This document shows positions 1 to 9,344 of a DNA stretch of 64,000 bases, one piece after another. Both the position numbers and the translations under genes were made by a program. The DNA comes from Aquabacter sp. L1I39 (GTDB lineage: Bacteria; Pseudomonadota; Alphaproteobacteria; Rhizobiales; Xanthobacteraceae). Within the stretch, counting starts at the first letter, position 1. Each line of letters opens with the position of its first letter. A model generated the notes under the pieces. The model was not told where the DNA came from. It saw only the letters and a list, made by a program, of their open reading frames with translations, and made no database searches. The stretch covers positions 4,053,695 to 4,117,694 of the forward strand of contig NZ_CP072392.1 of NCBI RefSeq assembly GCF_017742835.1, given 5' to 3'.

Positions 1-4
1 CGCC

Positions 5-994
5 ATGAGCCTTGCCACCCCGATCGACGCGGACGATGTCTGCGCCCGCGTGGAACGCCTGATCCTCGCCCCGCCGGAGCGCGTGTTCGATGCCTTCCTC
101 GATCCCGCTTTCATTCCCCTGTGGTTCGCCCCCGGCCTCGGGCCCATGACGCGGGTGGAGGTGGAGGCCCGGCCGGGTGGTCGGTTCCATCTCGACCAGC
201 GCCGCGAGACCGGCATCGTGGCCCACTCCGGCACCTATGAGGTCATCGACCGGCCGCGCCAGCTCGTCTTTACCTGGGAGGTGGAGGGTTCAGGCGGCAT
301 CAGCCAGGTGAGCCTCGACTTCGCGCCCCACAAGGGCGGCACGCTGGTGTGCGTCACCCATGCCCTCGGCGCCGGCTTCGAGCCCTATGTGGAGCGCACC
401 GAAGGCGGCTGGGCGCGCATGCTGGAGGGCCTCGGCCACGGCCTGGAGCGAGAGCCCGGTCGGTTCCTCGAGCCCCGCGCGGTGCGGTTCGAGCGCCTCC
501 TGCCGGCCCCGCCCGCGCGCGTCTGGGCCTATCTGACCCAGTCCGACAAGCGCGCTCTGTGGCTGGCGGCCGGAGACATGCCCACGGAGGTGGGCGCCCC
601 CTTCGATCTGCATTACGCCAATGGCACGCTCACCGGCGGCGCCCCGCCGCGCCAAGACCGCCTGAAGGCCTTCGACGGCCCGATCTCCTCGTCCCATGTC
701 CTGCTGGCGATGGAGCCGCCCCACCGCCTCGCTTTCTCCTGGGGCGGGCGGCGGGAGCCCCAGTCCCGCGTGACCTTCGAGTTGGAAGCCGCGGGGGCGG
801 GAACGAAGCTCACCGTCATCCATGAGCGGCTGCCCGATGCGCGCGAGACCGTCATGGTGTCGTCGGGCTGGCACACCCATCTGGCGGTGCTCGTCGACGT
901 GCTGGCGGAGCGGCGGACGGTGGATTTCTGGCCGCTGTTCGAAGACATGGAAGGTGTCTATGCCGGTCGCGTGGCGCCGGATGCGGCCGATTGA
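5..994 (+). CDS. Tandem AHSA1/SRPBCC-domain protein
   Basis: This 329-residue protein contains two consecutive START-like (SRPBCC, AHSA1 subfamily) domains, roughly residues 12-150 and 158-315. Each begins with the typical pattern 'VERLILAPPERVFDAFLDP' or 'FERLLPAPPARVWAYLTQ' and ends with a 'GGW' or 'SGWHTHL' helix. Such domains form a hydrophobic ligand cavity; no enzymatic function can be assigned. The ATG lies at the very left edge of the window, so the upstream context is invisible and a slightly earlier start cannot be excluded. The fusion of two domains is less common than the usual single-domain protein of about 150 residues. The stop codon lies about 50 bases before the helicase start. 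Confidence 0.85.
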   Translation: MSLATPIDADDVCARVERLILAPPERVFDAFLDPAFIPLWFAPGLGPMTRVEVEARPGGRFHLDQRRETGIVAHSGTYEVIDRPRQLVFTWEVEGSGGISQVSLDFAPHKGGTLVCVTHALGAGFEPYVERTEGGWARMLEGLGHGLEREPGRFLEPRAVRFERLLPAPPARVWAYLTQSDKRALWLAAGDMPTEVGAPFDLHYANGTLTGGAPPRQDRLKAFDGPISSSHVLLAMEPPHRLAFSWGGRREPQSRVTFELEAAGAGTKLTVIHERLPDARETVMVSSGWHTHLAVLVDVLAERRTVDFWPLFEDMEGVYAGRVAPDAAD

Positions 995-1044
995 GGCTGT
1001 CGCCCGCCCCCTCAAGACCCGCCGGGCCATGCTATAAAGGGGCG

Positions 1045-3600
1045 GTGTCCGATCGCACCGCCCTCATCGCCGAGGCACTCCCGGAGGCCTTTCACCATTG
1101 GTTCGCCGCGCGCGGCTGGCAGGCGCGCGCCCACCAACTGGCGCTCCTGGAGCGCGCCCGGCTCGGCCGCTCCACCTTGCTCATCGCGCCCACCGGCGCC
1201 GGCAAGACGCTGGCGGGCTTCCTGCCGAGCCTCGTTGAACTGAGCGCCGGCCGAAACCCCAAGCGCAAGGCTGAAGCGGCGGACCGTGCGCCGCCGGACA
1301 AGCTCTCCCCGCTCCACACGCTCTATATCTCGCCCTTGAAGGCGCTGGCGGTGGACATTGCCCGCAATCTGGAGACCCCGATCGGCGAGATGGGCCTGCC
1401 CATCCGGGTGGAGACGCGCACCGGCGATACGCCGTCCTCCCGCCGCCAGCGCCAGCGGCGCGATCCGCCGGACATCCTGCTCACCACGCCCGAGCAGCTC
1501 TCCCTGCTGCTCGCCTCCAAGGACGGGGCGCATCTGTTCTCGGGGCTGAAGCGGGTGGTGCTCGACGAACTGCATGCGCTGGTCACCTCCAAGCGCGGCG
1601 ACCTGCTGGCGCTGGCCTTGGCGCGGCTGCGGACATTGGCGCCGGGCCTGCAATGCGTCGGCCTGTCCGCCACCGTCGCCGAGCCGGACGATCTGCGCCG
1701 CTATCTGGTGGCGCAGGACGGCACCGGCCCGCTCGCGGACCTCGTGGTGGCGGAGGGGGGCGCCTCGCCCGATCTGTCCATGCTGGAGACCCAGGTGGCC
1801 ATGCCCTGGGCCACCCATACGGCGCTCCATGCGCTGCCGGAGGTCTATGCCCTCATCAAGACGCGGCGGATGAGCCTCGTCTTCGTCAATACGCGCTGGC
1901 AGGCGGAGTTCCTGTTCCAGGAGCTCTGGCGCATCAATGACGACAATCTCCCCATCGCCCTCCATCACGGCTCGCTGGACGTGGAGCAGCGCCGCAAGGT
2001 GGAAGCGGCCATGGCGGCGGGGCGGCTGAAGGCGGTGGTGTGCACTTCCTCCCTCGATCTTGGCATCGACTGGGGCGATGTGGACCAGGTCATCAATGTG
2101 GGCGCCCCCAAGGGGTCCTCGCGCCTCATGCAGCGCATCGGCCGCGCCAATCATCGCCTCGATGAAAGCTCCCACGCGGTGTTGGTGCCCGCCAACCGGT
2201 TCGAGGTGCTGGAATGCCGCGCGGCGCTGGAGGCGGTGCGGGCGGGGGCGCAGGACACCCCGCCCGAGCGCACCGGCGCCCTCGACGTGCTCGCCCAGCA
2301 CGTGCTCGGCATGGCCTGCGCCGATCCCTTTTCGGCGGACGCCCTCCATGCGGAAGTGTGCTCGGCCGCGCCCTATCGGGATTTGAGCCGGGAGGATTTC
2401 GACGCGGTGGTGGATTTCGTCGCCACCGGCGGCTACGCGCTGCGCGCCTATGAGCGCTACGCCAAGATCCGCCGCACCAAGGACGGGCTGTGGCGCGTAG
2501 CCAATCCCGCCATCGCCCAGGCCTATAGGCTGAATGTGGGCACCATCGTGGAAGCCACCATGATCAAGGTGCGCCTCGTGACCTCCCGCGGCGGGGCCAA
2601 GAGCGGGCCGGCGGGGCGGGTGCGGTTCGGCGGGCGGGTGCTCGGCGAGGTGGAGGAATATTTCGTCGAGACCATGGTGCCCGGCGACACCTTCGTCTTT
2701 GCCGGCGAAATCCTGCGTTACGAGGCCATGGTGGAGGACGAGATCTATGTCTCCCGCTCCACCGCCACCGAGCCCAAGGTGCCCTCCTATGAGGGCGGCA
2801 AGTTTCCGCTCTCCACCTTCCTGGCGGCGGGCGTGCGGGCGCTCTTGGCCGAGCCCGCGCGCTGGGCGCATCTGCCGGGGCAGGTGCGGCACTGGCTGGA
2901 ATTGCAGCAGGCCCGCTCTCGCTTGCCGGGGCGCTCCGACCTCCTGGTGGAGACCTTCGCCCGCGCCGGGCGCCATTATCTGGTGGCCTATCCCTTCGAG
3001 GGGCGTCTTGCCCACCAGACCCTGGGGATGCTGCTCACCCGCCGGCTGGAGCGGGCGCGGCTGAAGCCCCTGGGCTTCGTAGCCAATGACTATGCCATCG
3101 CCGTCTTCGCCGCTGGCGACATGGGGGCGGCGGTCTCGGGCGGGCGGCTCTCCCTGGAAGCGCTGTTCGATGCGGACATGCTGGGCGATGACCTGGAGGC
3201 GTGGCTGGCGGAAAGCGCGCTCATGAAGCGCACCTTCCGCTATTGCGCGGTGGTGGCGGGGCTGATCGAGCGCCGCTTTCCAGGCAAGGAGAAGACCTCG
3301 CGGCAGGTCACCGTCTCCACCGACCTCATTTATGACGTGCTGCGCCGCCACCAGCCGGACCATCTGCTGCTGCGCGCCGCCCGCGCGGATGCCGCCACCG
3401 GCCTCCTGGACGTGCGCCGACTCTCCGACCTGCTGACGCGCATCCGGGGCCATATCGTCCACCAGCCGCTGGAGCGGGTCTCGCCGCTCTCGGTGCCCGT
3501 CCTGCTGGAGATCGGGCGGGAGAATGTGGGCACCGCCGAGACCAACGAGGCCCTCCTTGCGGAGGCGGAAGAGGAACTGGTGCGCGAGGCGATGGAATAG
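1045..3600 (+). CDS. Ligase-associated DEXH-box DNA helicase (Lhr-core type)
   Basis: An 851-residue superfamily 2 helicase of the Lhr-core family, which accompanies an ATP-dependent ligase, an exonuclease and PdeM in a bacterial DNA-repair gene set. Visible motifs are Walker A (PTGAGKT, about residue 48), the DEXH box (DELHAL, about 174), motif III (LSAT, about 207) and motif VI (QRIGRANHR, about 363). A winged-helix and Lhr-specific C-terminal region follows. I chose the GTG at 1045 because AAAGGGG lies just before it; an earlier TTG at 991 would overlap the previous gene. The usual partner PdeM is not adjacent but lies about 5.7 kb downstream at 9345. Identification is strong; the substrate is known only by family. 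Confidence 0.93.
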   Translation: MSDRTALIAEALPEAFHHWFAARGWQARAHQLALLERARLGRSTLLIAPTGAGKTLAGFLPSLVELSAGRNPKRKAEAADRAPPDKLSPLHTLYISPLKALAVDIARNLETPIGEMGLPIRVETRTGDTPSSRRQRQRRDPPDILLTTPEQLSLLLASKDGAHLFSGLKRVVLDELHALVTSKRGDLLALALARLRTLAPGLQCVGLSATVAEPDDLRRYLVAQDGTGPLADLVVAEGGASPDLSMLETQVAMPWATHTALHALPEVYALIKTRRMSLVFVNTRWQAEFLFQELWRINDDNLPIALHHGSLDVEQRRKVEAAMAAGRLKAVVCTSSLDLGIDWGDVDQVINVGAPKGSSRLMQRIGRANHRLDESSHAVLVPANRFEVLECRAALEAVRAGAQDTPPERTGALDVLAQHVLGMACADPFSADALHAEVCSAAPYRDLSREDFDAVVDFVATGGYALRAYERYAKIRRTKDGLWRVANPAIAQAYRLNVGTIVEATMIKVRLVTSRGGAKSGPAGRVRFGGRVLGEVEEYFVETMVPGDTFVFAGEILRYEAMVEDEIYVSRSTATEPKVPSYEGGKFPLSTFLAAGVRALLAEPARWAHLPGQVRHWLELQQARSRLPGRSDLLVETFARAGRHYLVAYPFEGRLAHQTLGMLLTRRLERARLKPLGFVANDYAIAVFAAGDMGAAVSGGRLSLEALFDADMLGDDLEAWLAESALMKRTFRYCAVVAGLIERRFPGKEKTSRQVTVSTDLIYDVLRRHQPDHLLLRAARADAATGLLDVRRLSDLLTRIRGHIVHQPLERVSPLSVPVLLEIGRENVGTAETNEALLAEAEEELVREAME

Positions 3601-3748
3601 GGGCCGGCCCTCTTTCCCAATCTTGCGCCGCCCCGCTTCCGCCCCTTGGCGGGATACCTTATTTTGCGTTCATTCGGCGTAACCTGCGGGGGCGCGCGCC
3701 GGATGTGATTCCGGTCCCTTTCGCCGGATCGCCTGGAGAACAGGCCCC

Positions 3749-4681
3749 ATGGACCAAATCGGACTGCGGCTTGCCGCGCTCCACCAGCATACCCCCGTCC
3801 TCATGGCCGCCTATGACGGCCATGACCGGCTGCGCTATGCCAATGCCGCGTTCCGCGCCGCCTTCTTCCTGTCGCCGGCCGACGCGCCCACCTGGGCCGA
3901 GATCATGCGGCGCAACCACGGCGAGAAGCGGGGCACCGTGATCCGGGCAACGGATTTCGAGGCCTGGCTCGTCTCCACCCAGGCGCGGCGGGGCAAGACC
4001 GCCTTCCGTGCCTTCGAGACCGACCTGCATGACGGGCGCTGGCTCTGGATGACCGAGACGGTCCAGCCGGACGGCTGGATGCTGTGCATTGCCAGCGACA
4101 TCACCACCATGCGCGCGGACGAGCGGGCGGTCCGGCAGGATCGCGACTTCGCGATCCGCGCGGCACAGACGGACACGCTGACCGGCATCGCCAACCGGCG
4201 GTTCATGACCGAGCGCATGGAAGATGTGGTCCGGGCCTCCAGCGTCGCCGGACGCTCGGCGGGGTGCATCTGCGTGATGGACCTCGACCATTTCAAGGTG
4301 GTCAACGATCGCTTTGGCCACATGGCGGGCGATGCGGTGCTGAAGGATTTTGCCGTGCGCGTGCTGCCCATGATGCGGCGCGGGGACAGCTTCGGCCGGG
4401 TGGGTGGCGAGGAATTCGTGCTCGTCATGCCCGGCACCGGGCCGCAGGAGGCCGCCCTGGTGGCGGAGCGCATGCTGGCCACCATCCGCCATTCCCGCCC
4501 GCTGCCGGAGCGGCCGGACTTCACCTATGCCTTCTCGGCCGGCATCACCGCCGCGCTTCCCGACGACACCGTCATCTCCCTCTATGCGCGGGCGGACCGC
4601 GCGCTCTATGCGGCCAAGCTCCATGGGCGGGGCCGCATCTTCCGGGATGACGATCCGGTGCTCCTGACCCAGGTGGGGTAG
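3749..4681 (+). CDS. GGDEF diguanylate cyclase with N-terminal PAS-like domain
   Basis: A 310-residue predicted cytoplasmic protein. Residues 1-125 resemble a PAS sensor fold (for example 'RLRYANAAFRAAF' and a W-rich end), and residues 145-305 are a GGDEF domain with TLTGIANRR, MDLDHFKVVND and the active-site motif GGEEF at about residue 218. An RxxD inhibitory site (RRGD) lies five residues before GGEEF, so product inhibition is plausible. All catalytic signatures are intact, so it should make cyclic di-GMP from GTP. The ATG at 3749 is preceded by GGAGAA. No membrane segment is visible. It stands alone between the helicase and a minus-strand efflux operon; a link to the c-di-GMP-responsive polysaccharide locus at 37-46 kb is only a possibility. 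Confidence 0.9.
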   Translation: MDQIGLRLAALHQHTPVLMAAYDGHDRLRYANAAFRAAFFLSPADAPTWAEIMRRNHGEKRGTVIRATDFEAWLVSTQARRGKTAFRAFETDLHDGRWLWMTETVQPDGWMLCIASDITTMRADERAVRQDRDFAIRAAQTDTLTGIANRRFMTERMEDVVRASSVAGRSAGCICVMDLDHFKVVNDRFGHMAGDAVLKDFAVRVLPMMRRGDSFGRVGGEEFVLVMPGTGPQEAALVAERMLATIRHSRPLPERPDFTYAFSAGITAALPDDTVISLYARADRALYAAKLHGRGRIFRDDDPVLLTQVG

Positions 4682-4707
4682 GGGCTGATTCTCGCTTAGA
4701 GCCTGGG

Positions 4708-4818
4708 CCGATCGGCCTGCATTGCAGGCTGATCGGATCACGCATTCTCCATCAACGCGCTGGAGGGCGATCCGCCGACCAGGCGGAACCGCATCGCGGT
4801 TTCACTTGGTCGGATCGC
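4708..4818. repeat. Two-hairpin palindromic intergenic element
   Basis: Two inverted repeats lie side by side. The first (4708-4736) has arms CCGATC-G-GCCTGCA and TGCAGGC-T-GATCGG around a single base. The second has outer arms at 4767-4781 (GCGATCCGCCGACCA) and 4807-4818 (TGGTCGGATCGC), with a smaller GAACCGC/GCGGTTTC hairpin inside. Neither is followed by a run of T on either strand, so they are not classical terminators. The style is that of a dispersed palindromic element. The second hairpin contains the stop codon and last codons of the minus-strand efflux adaptor gene. I saw no second copy in this window, so the dispersed nature is an inference. Confidence 0.5.
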
Positions 4819-5677
4819 GCTCTAGAATCTCCACCGTGGCCGAGCGGCCGGAAATGAGTTGCGAGCGGTCCACCGGCGGGTCGAGCGTGATGCGCACGGG
4901 AATGCGGCGGGCGAGCCGGACCCAGTTGAAGACCGGATTGACGTTCTGGAGCAACTGGCTGTCCTGCGGGATGTCGCCGGAAATGGCGGCCGCGATGCCC
5001 TCCACGGTGCCGGAATAGGTGCCGCCCCCCATCAGCGTCACCCGCACCTTGTCGCCCACCTTGATGCGCGAGAGCTTCGTTTCCTCGAAAAAGCCGTTCA
5101 CGGCGAGGCTGTCCGTATCCACCAGGGGGAAAACCCCCTTGCCGGCGGTGACATAGTCTCCCGGCTTCAGGTCGAAATTGGTGACCGCCCCGTTCACCGA
5201 GGCGCGCACCTTGGTGCGGTCGAGATTGAGCTTGGCGAGGTCGCGATCGGCCACCGCCTGGTCATAGGCGGCCTTGGCGATGGCGGCGGCGTAGCGCTGG
5301 TTGGCGACCGCCTCCTGCGTGACCGCCAATTCGCCGGCGCCCTCGAAGCGGGCGAGGATGGAGGCGGCCTCCTCGCTGGCTGCCTGCCGGCTCTGCACCT
5401 GGGCCTCCGCAAGGCGCAGCGCGATCTCGAAGCGCGAGGGGTCGATGTGGAACAGCACGTCGCCTTTCTTCACCGTCTGGTTCTCGCGGACCAGCACCTC
5501 GATCACAAGGCCGGACACGTCGGGGGCCAGCGTCACCACGTCCGCATGGACGAGGCCGTCCCGCGTCCAGGGCGCCTCCATATAGTAGCGCCACAGCACG
5601 ACGCCGAGGCCGCCGGCGATGGCGACGATGACCAGGGTCAGCAGCATGCGACCCACATTTGCGAACACGGACGTCAT
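4802..5677 (-). CDS. HlyD-family periplasmic adaptor of an aromatic-acid efflux pump (AaeA-like)
   Basis: A 291-residue membrane-fusion protein with one N-terminal membrane anchor (about residues 8-28), a lipoyl/barrel-sandwich half-motif near VSGLVIEVLVRENQTVKKGDVLF, a short coiled-coil hairpin rich in alanine, and a second half-motif near ASVNGAVTNFDLKPGDYVTAG. The start ATG at 5677 overlaps the stop of the DUF1656 gene (ATGA), indicating translational coupling. With the DUF1656 protein and the FUSC-domain permease it forms an AaeXAB-like operon, which in enterobacteria exports hydroxybenzoates; the substrate here is unknown. The last residues (ERDPTK) and the stop are encoded inside a palindromic element, so the native C-terminus may have been altered. 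Confidence 0.9.
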   Translation of the reverse strand: MTSVFANVGRMLLTLVIVAIAGGLGVVLWRYYMEAPWTRDGLVHADVVTLAPDVSGLVIEVLVRENQTVKKGDVLFHIDPSRFEIALRLAEAQVQSRQAASEEAASILARFEGAGELAVTQEAVANQRYAAAIAKAAYDQAVADRDLAKLNLDRTKVRASVNGAVTNFDLKPGDYVTAGKGVFPLVDTDSLAVNGFFEETKLSRIKVGDKVRVTLMGGGTYSGTVEGIAAAISGDIPQDSQLLQNVNPVFNWVRLARRIPVRITLDPPVDRSQLISGRSATVEILERDPTK

Positions 5678-5889
5678 GGCACCACCCAACCCCTGAAGCC
5701 GCCGGAAAGGGAGATCGCCGCCAGAAGGATCACGAACAGCGACACGTTCAAAAGCGCGGGATGCCAGGCAAGCCGATAGAAGCCCGTGCGCGCCAGCAGT
5801 CGCGTGAGGAGGACGGTCGCGAGCAGCGCGGCGAGCGCCTCCACCAGCAGCGTGGGGACATAGATGCCGAGAATGTCCAGCGTGCCCAT
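5674..5889 (-). CDS. DUF1656 small membrane protein (AaeX-like)
   Basis: A 71-residue protein with two hydrophobic segments (about residues 5-32 and 45-63), matching the DUF1656 family that is almost always found between a FUSC permease and a HlyD adaptor. The start ATG at 5889 shares one base with the FUSC stop codon (TGATG), and its own stop overlaps the adaptor start, so all three genes are translationally coupled. Its precise role is unknown; it is presumed to be a small inner-membrane subunit of the efflux pump. Confidence 0.88.
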   Translation of the reverse strand: MGTLDILGIYVPTLLVEALAALLATVLLTRLLARTGFYRLAWHPALLNVSLFVILLAAISLSGGFRGWVVP

Positions 5890-7961
5890 CAGGCCTCCTC
5901 GCGCGCCGCTTGAAGCGTCTCGGCACCCAGGAGAAGACCCCGGCGCAAGGTCACGAGCGCCACCATCGCTTGCCGCTCGCTGCTGCCGGGCGCCGGCAGG
6001 GCACAGGGGCGCAGCCCGTCCAGGGTGGCGAGCACCGGTGCCGGGTCTGCCGTTCCGCCCGCCGCCGCAAGCTGGCGATAATAGGTGCCCACATCCCGCA
6101 CGAGGTCTTCGATGCGGCGCCGGTCGCCCTCCGCCAGAAAGGGGGCGATGCCCGACAGGTCCAGCATGCCGCGCGCGGCGAAGGCGGCGGCGAAGGCGGC
6201 TTCCGCCTCGTCGGTGCGGCTCGTATCCTTCACCGGTGCCATCAGGCCGAGCCGGTCCACCATGCGGCGCATGAGGCCGTCGCGGGCCGGGCCGCCGGGC
6301 GCCGTGGCCATGGCGGCGATGTCCCGCCAGCCCGCCCGCAGCAGCCGCGCCGCCACCACCCGTGGCGAGCGCGAGCGCAGAAGGCTCGACATGACCGCCA
6401 CCACGCCCATGCCGATGAGCACCGCCAGATTGTTGTTCAGGAAGGCGGCGAGGTCCTGGGAAAAGATGTTCTCCAGACCGAGCAGGGCCGTGAAGATGAT
6501 GGCGATGCGCACGCCCTGGGCGTTCCATGAGGGGGTCGCCACCATCAGCCCGATGGCCAGAAGAGCCGGAAGCACCAGGAGCGAGAGCTGGAAGAAATCA
6601 GTGGCCAGCGGCAACAGGCCGAACTGGTAGATGAACACGCCCACGATGGCGATGAGGGTGGCGCGCACGAAGCCCAGCGTGGCCTGCACCTGGTCCTGCT
6701 GGGCGGCGGTGACGCAGGTGATGATGGACACCATGATGATGGCCTGCGCCCCCGCCGGCCAGGCGGAGTAGATCCAGAACGCGCCGATGATCCAGATGCC
6801 CAGCACTAGGGCGAGGGCGGTCCGTACCACATAGGAGAAGTCGATGGCGGGCAGTGCGCGATTGCTGCGCGGCGCCTTCACGCGCAGGTCCGCCTCCGCC
6901 ACCGGTTTTTGGTCGCGCAGGGCAAGCCATAGGGTGGCGAAGTCGTGGCCGAGATCCAGAGTGTCGCGCAGCCGGGCTGCGAGGTTCAGGGCGGTGGCGC
7001 CCGTCAGGTCGGCGGCGGCAGGGCTATAGGCGTCGAGCGCCTGTTCCAGCTGCTGACCGGCGGAAGGATCGGCGGCGGGCAGGTCCTTGAGCCAGTCGGC
7101 CATGCGGGCGGCGATGGCCGAGAGGGCCGGGTCGAGCCCGCCTTCCCCCTTGAGCACCACCAGGCGGTCGCGGATCTCGGCCATGGTCTCCAGGAGAATC
7201 AACATGCGATCGAAGGCCTGCCGCAGGCACTCGCGAACCGCCCGCCCCGCCGAGGGCTCGTAGGAGACGAAGATCATCAGGCTGTGGATGGCCGCGATCT
7301 CGGCGGCGAGCTTGCGCTCGTCATGGGCGATGGCCTTGCGATCGAGGTCCAGCGCCAGCAGGCGGGCGAGATGCGCGTGCGCCGTGCTCAGCCAGGTGCC
7401 GAGCCGGGCGCGGGCGGCAGCCTCGGCGGTCTGGGGCACCACCAGGGCCGAGGCGAGCGTGGCGCAGAGGAGCCCGACGCCGATCTCCTCAATGCGCGCA
7501 AGGGCCGTGTAGAACACCTCATAGGGCGCATCGAGATCGCCGAAGCCGATGATGGCCGAAGTATAGCCGGCCAGCGTGAAGGCATAGGCGCGGGGGGAAC
7601 GGTCGCGCACCGCCAAATAGAGGCACAGGCCCATCCAAAGCGAGAAGGCCAGGATGAGCAGGCCGGGCGTGTCCACCAGCGCGGGCACCATGAGCACCGT
7701 GAACAGGGCGCCCACCAGGGTGCCGCAGGCGCGGTAGAGGCTCTTGGAGATGACCGCGCCCGAAATGGGCTGCGACAGGATGAACACCGTCACCATGGCC
7801 CAGGCCGGCCGCTCCAGCCCCGCGGCAAAGGCGATGTAAAGGGCAAGGAGCGCGGTCAGCGCCGTGCGCACCGCGAACAGGATGGAGGCCGGGAGCGGCG
7901 CGAGGCGGTTGAAGCTGACACCGGCCGGGGGCGGGCGCAGGGTCTGGCTGCTCGTCGTCAC
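5889..7961 (-). CDS. FUSC-domain inner-membrane transporter (AaeB-like aromatic acid exporter)
   Basis: A 690-residue permease with the FUSC duplicated layout. An N-terminal block of about six transmembrane helices (residues 25-180) is followed by a long cytoplasmic helical region (180-360), a second block of six helices (370-540) and a C-terminal cytoplasmic tail. The motifs 'ERPAWAMVTVFILSQP' and 'SAWPAGAQAIIMVSI' are the paired FUSC signatures. It is first in the operon with DUF1656 and HlyD genes. Family members export aromatic carboxylic acids or fusaric acid; substrate specificity cannot be read here. The gene is divergent from the ene-reductase at 8183, with about 220 bases between them that would hold both promoters. 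Confidence 0.92.
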   Translation of the reverse strand: MTTSSQTLRPPPAGVSFNRLAPLPASILFAVRTALTALLALYIAFAAGLERPAWAMVTVFILSQPISGAVISKSLYRACGTLVGALFTVLMVPALVDTPGLLILAFSLWMGLCLYLAVRDRSPRAYAFTLAGYTSAIIGFGDLDAPYEVFYTALARIEEIGVGLLCATLASALVVPQTAEAAARARLGTWLSTAHAHLARLLALDLDRKAIAHDERKLAAEIAAIHSLMIFVSYEPSAGRAVRECLRQAFDRMLILLETMAEIRDRLVVLKGEGGLDPALSAIAARMADWLKDLPAADPSAGQQLEQALDAYSPAAADLTGATALNLAARLRDTLDLGHDFATLWLALRDQKPVAEADLRVKAPRSNRALPAIDFSYVVRTALALVLGIWIIGAFWIYSAWPAGAQAIIMVSIITCVTAAQQDQVQATLGFVRATLIAIVGVFIYQFGLLPLATDFFQLSLLVLPALLAIGLMVATPSWNAQGVRIAIIFTALLGLENIFSQDLAAFLNNNLAVLIGMGVVAVMSSLLRSRSPRVVAARLLRAGWRDIAAMATAPGGPARDGLMRRMVDRLGLMAPVKDTSRTDEAEAAFAAAFAARGMLDLSGIAPFLAEGDRRRIEDLVRDVGTYYRQLAAAGGTADPAPVLATLDGLRPCALPAPGSSERQAMVALVTLRRGLLLGAETLQAAREEA

Positions 7962-8182
7962 GGCGCTTCCGCTTCAAGAGGCGAACAAGGAGGCAATCTG
8001 GGCGAAGTTGGTCCCCGGCGCCACGCCAAATCCACCCCTCTGCAAAAATTACCCACCGATTCAGCCACTTGCGGCGGTATCCCTGTCGGAAACGTTACCT
8101 CGTCTTTCACCGCCGTCGGCTCGCCGTGGCGCTGCGTCTGGGATATGAAGGCAACCATATTATCCCTTCACCGGATCAAACC

Positions 8183-9274
8183 ATGTCCGCACTCTTCACG
8201 CCGCTCGCGCTGCGTTCGCTCACCCTCGACAACCGCATCATCATCGCGCCCATGTGCCAGTATTCCGCCACTGACGGTCGGGCCAGCGACTGGCATCTCA
8301 TCCATCTGGGCAACCTGGCCCTTTCCGGCGCCGGCCTGCTGATTCTGGAAGCCACGGCGGTAGAGCCGGCGGGACGGATCTCGCCCGGCGACCTCGGCAT
8401 CTGGGACGAGGAGACGGAAGGCGTCCTCGCCGATGTCATCGCCCGCGTGCGGGCCTGGTCGCCCATGCCGCTCGGCGTGCAACTCGCCCATGCCGGCCGC
8501 AAGGCCTCCAGTGCGGTGCCGTGGAAGGGCGGGGCGCAGCTTTCCATTGAGGATGGCGGCTGGACCACGGTCTCGGCCTCGGACGTGCCCTTCAACCCCA
8601 AGGACCGCGCGCCTCTGGCGCTGGACGCCGCCGGCCTCGACCGAGTGCGCGCCGCCTTCGGCGCGGCGGCGGCGCGGGCCGCGCGGGCGGGCTTCGACAT
8701 GGTGGAGGTGCATGCCGCCCACGGCTATCTGCTGCACCAGTTCCTCTCGCCGCTCTCCAACCAGCGCACCGACGATTATGGCGGCAGCCTGGAAAACCGC
8801 ATGCGCTTCCCGCTGGAAGTGTTCGATGTGGTGCGCGCGGCCTTCCCCGATGACAAGCCGGTGGTGGTGCGCATCTCCGCCTCCGATTGGGTCGAGGGCG
8901 GTTGGGACGTGGAGCAGTCGGTGGCCTTCGTGAACGCCCTGAAGGCGCGCGGCCTCGATGCCATCCATGTGTCGAGCGGTGGCCTGCATCTCGACCAGAA
9001 GATCCCGCTCTCTGCCGGCTACCAGGTGCCGTTCGCCGAGCGCATCAAGGCAGAGACGGGCGTGCCCACCATCGCCGTCGGCCTCATCACCGAGCCGGCC
9101 TTTGCCGAGGAGCTTCTGGTGGCGGGCAAGGCGGATGCCATCGGCATCGCCCGCGGCGCCCTCTACGATCCCCGCTGGCCCTGGCATGCAGCGGCGGCCT
9201 TGGGCGCGTCCGTGCATGCGGCGCCCCAGTATCTGCGCTGCCAGCCCTCGGGCCTGCGCCAGCTCTTCAAGTGA
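8183..9274 (+). CDS. NADH:flavin oxidoreductase, YqjM-like ene-reductase (old yellow enzyme family)
   Basis: A 363-residue FMN-dependent TIM-barrel enzyme. The N-terminal APMCQYSA motif with cysteine 25 is characteristic of the YqjM/thermophilic-like subclass, in which this cysteine tunes the flavin. The substrate-binding histidine pair is in EVHAAHGYLLHQFLSP, and RTDDYGGSLENR and the phosphate-binding IAVGLI and IGIARGAL segments are present. It should reduce activated C=C bonds with NAD(P)H. I start it at ATG 8183 because the protein aligns with the family from MSALFTPL; the longer open frame upstream has no family resemblance. A stem-loop follows the stop. Confidence 0.93.
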   Translation: MSALFTPLALRSLTLDNRIIIAPMCQYSATDGRASDWHLIHLGNLALSGAGLLILEATAVEPAGRISPGDLGIWDEETEGVLADVIARVRAWSPMPLGVQLAHAGRKASSAVPWKGGAQLSIEDGGWTTVSASDVPFNPKDRAPLALDAAGLDRVRAAFGAAAARAARAGFDMVEVHAAHGYLLHQFLSPLSNQRTDDYGGSLENRMRFPLEVFDVVRAAFPDDKPVVVRISASDWVEGGWDVEQSVAFVNALKARGLDAIHVSSGGLHLDQKIPLSAGYQVPFAERIKAETGVPTIAVGLITEPAFAEELLVAGKADAIGIARGALYDPRWPWHAAAALGASVHAAPQYLRCQPSGLRQLFK

Positions 9275-9280
9275 GACACG

Positions 9281-9308
9281 GCCCGGCCGGAGCCCTCTCC
9301 GGCCGGGC
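9281..9308 (+). terminator. Strong stem-loop after the ene-reductase gene
   Basis: Perfect 12-base inverted repeat, GCCCGGCCGGAG at 9281-9292 and its complement at 9297-9308, with a four-base loop, beginning six bases after the stop. There is no T run, so termination may need Rho or the element may only stabilise the mRNA end. Confidence 0.5.
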
Positions 9309-9344
9309 GCTTGATGGCGCGCGCGGGATGGGTCATATGGGCTC

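Noticed and set aside
1012..3462. Long minus-strand open frame opposite the Lhr-core helicase
   Set aside because: It mirrors the codons of a clearly conserved helicase, is rich in H, Q, R and G, and has no recognisable domain; long antisense frames are expected in GC-rich DNA.
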